This document shows, piece after piece, positions 63,859 to 64,000 of a stretch of 64,000 nucleotides of DNA. The stretch covers positions 146,396-210,395 of the forward strand of contig CANMGT010000005.1 in NCBI GenBank assembly GCA_947497495.1. Direction: 5' to 3'. This DNA is from an uncultured Lentibacter sp. (GTDB taxonomy: Bacteria > Pseudomonadota > Alphaproteobacteria > Rhodobacterales > Rhodobacteraceae). A program made the translations under genes and the position numbers. The notes below the pieces were generated by a model that saw nothing but the letters and a program-made list of their open reading frames with translations, was not told the DNA's origin and ran no database searches. Numbering within the stretch: the stretch's first letter is position 1; every line of letters starts with the position of its first letter.

Positions 63859-63887
63859 AAGAATTGCGCTGCCTAGCGGCATCGCGG

Positions 63888-63952
63888 TGGGGCGGGGGGG
63901 GGGGGGGGGCCCCCCCCCCCCCCCCCGGGGGGGGGGGGGGGGGCCCCCCCAA
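63888..63952. other. Alternating poly-G/poly-C tract, probable assembly artefact
   Basis: The tract consists of runs of about 17-20 G, then C, then G, then C near the window end, followed by about 50 bases without recognisable coding. Such blocks do not occur elsewhere in this moderately GC-rich sequence and are typical of low-quality read ends at a contig edge. Confidence 0.75.
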
Positions 63953-64000
63953 AACAGCGTGGGTTGGGCGAGATGGTGGGGTTTGTAATTTGGTATTTTG

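Noticed and set aside
62281..63882. Long open frame (533 codons) on the minus strand opposite arsM and the end of purA
   Set aside because: It is antisense to three well-supported genes, has no recognisable domain, and reflects the high-GC third-position bias of the plus-strand genes.

Overview
The window is a gene-dense stretch (about 55-60% GC by eye) that looks like the chromosome of a marine alphaproteobacterium of the Rhodobacteraceae (Roseobacter group). The evidence is the soxTRS/soxVWXYZAB locus, a DksA with a degenerate zinc finger, the lptF-lptG-lptD-surA-pdxA-rsmA block, two PuuA-like glutamine synthetases, and small alphaproteobacterial families (DUF4167, DUF2842, DUF6524/6614-like). 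I saw no tRNA, rRNA, CRISPR array, insertion sequence, prophage or plasmid gene. The right end (about 63,890-63,950) is alternating G and C homopolymers and looks like a sequencing or assembly artefact.

Layout. 1-9,020: a minus-strand catabolic operon with a polar-amino-acid type ABC importer, a class III aminotransferase, both subunits of a 3-oxoacid CoA-transferase and two M20 deacylases (one cut by the window edge), with a divergent LysR regulator. The set fits uptake and breakdown of an acylated beta- or omega-amino acid. 9,022-9,531: a GNAT acetyltransferase. 9,628-17,114: thiosulfate oxidation, with soxS-soxR-soxT on minus and soxV-W-X-Y-Z-A-B on plus. The regulator has the two cysteines of SqrR-type persulfide sensors, and a site of the form ATTC-N8-GAAT lies before soxX. 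The cluster stops at soxB: soxCD is absent here. 17,225-31,929: housekeeping and transport genes (moxR-like ATPase, dksA, FAD monooxygenase, eno, two EamA transporters, a Fur-type regulator, DUF533, PhzF, Na+/H+ antiporter, GNAT, nucleoside hydrolase, a sulfotransferase-like protein, an orphan Fe(III)-binding protein, a Sel1-repeat protein, mazG). 31,992-35,799: two tandem M20 amidohydrolases, agmatinase and a DUF1499 protein. 36,088-37,955: prfA-prmC. 38,180-48,340: DUF4167, then the minus-strand LPS-transport block, then pepA-holC on plus. 48,350-50,678: a LysR regulator divergent from an SHMT-like PLP enzyme. 50,938-55,665: gamma-glutamyl polyamine genes. 55,735-57,688: TerB, TerB, DUF1330 and a divergent DUF4274-like gene. 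57,674-63,858: pyrG, secG, a DUF6524-like membrane protein, a DUF6614-like protein, purA, DUF2842 and arsM.

How parts work together. Amine and amide nitrogen use recurs: the left operon would deacylate, transaminate and CoA-activate its substrate, agmatinase makes putrescine, and the two GS-like ligases, an amine oxidase and a glutamine amidotransferase form a gamma-glutamyl polyamine route. The two polyamine transcription units carry the same 12-bp palindrome at nearly the same distance from their start codons. The non-coding features most worth following are that palindrome, the SqrR-like site before soxX, an inverted repeat before the iron-binding protein gene, a double-hairpin element behind three minus-strand genes, and a dispersed intergenic repeat present twice.
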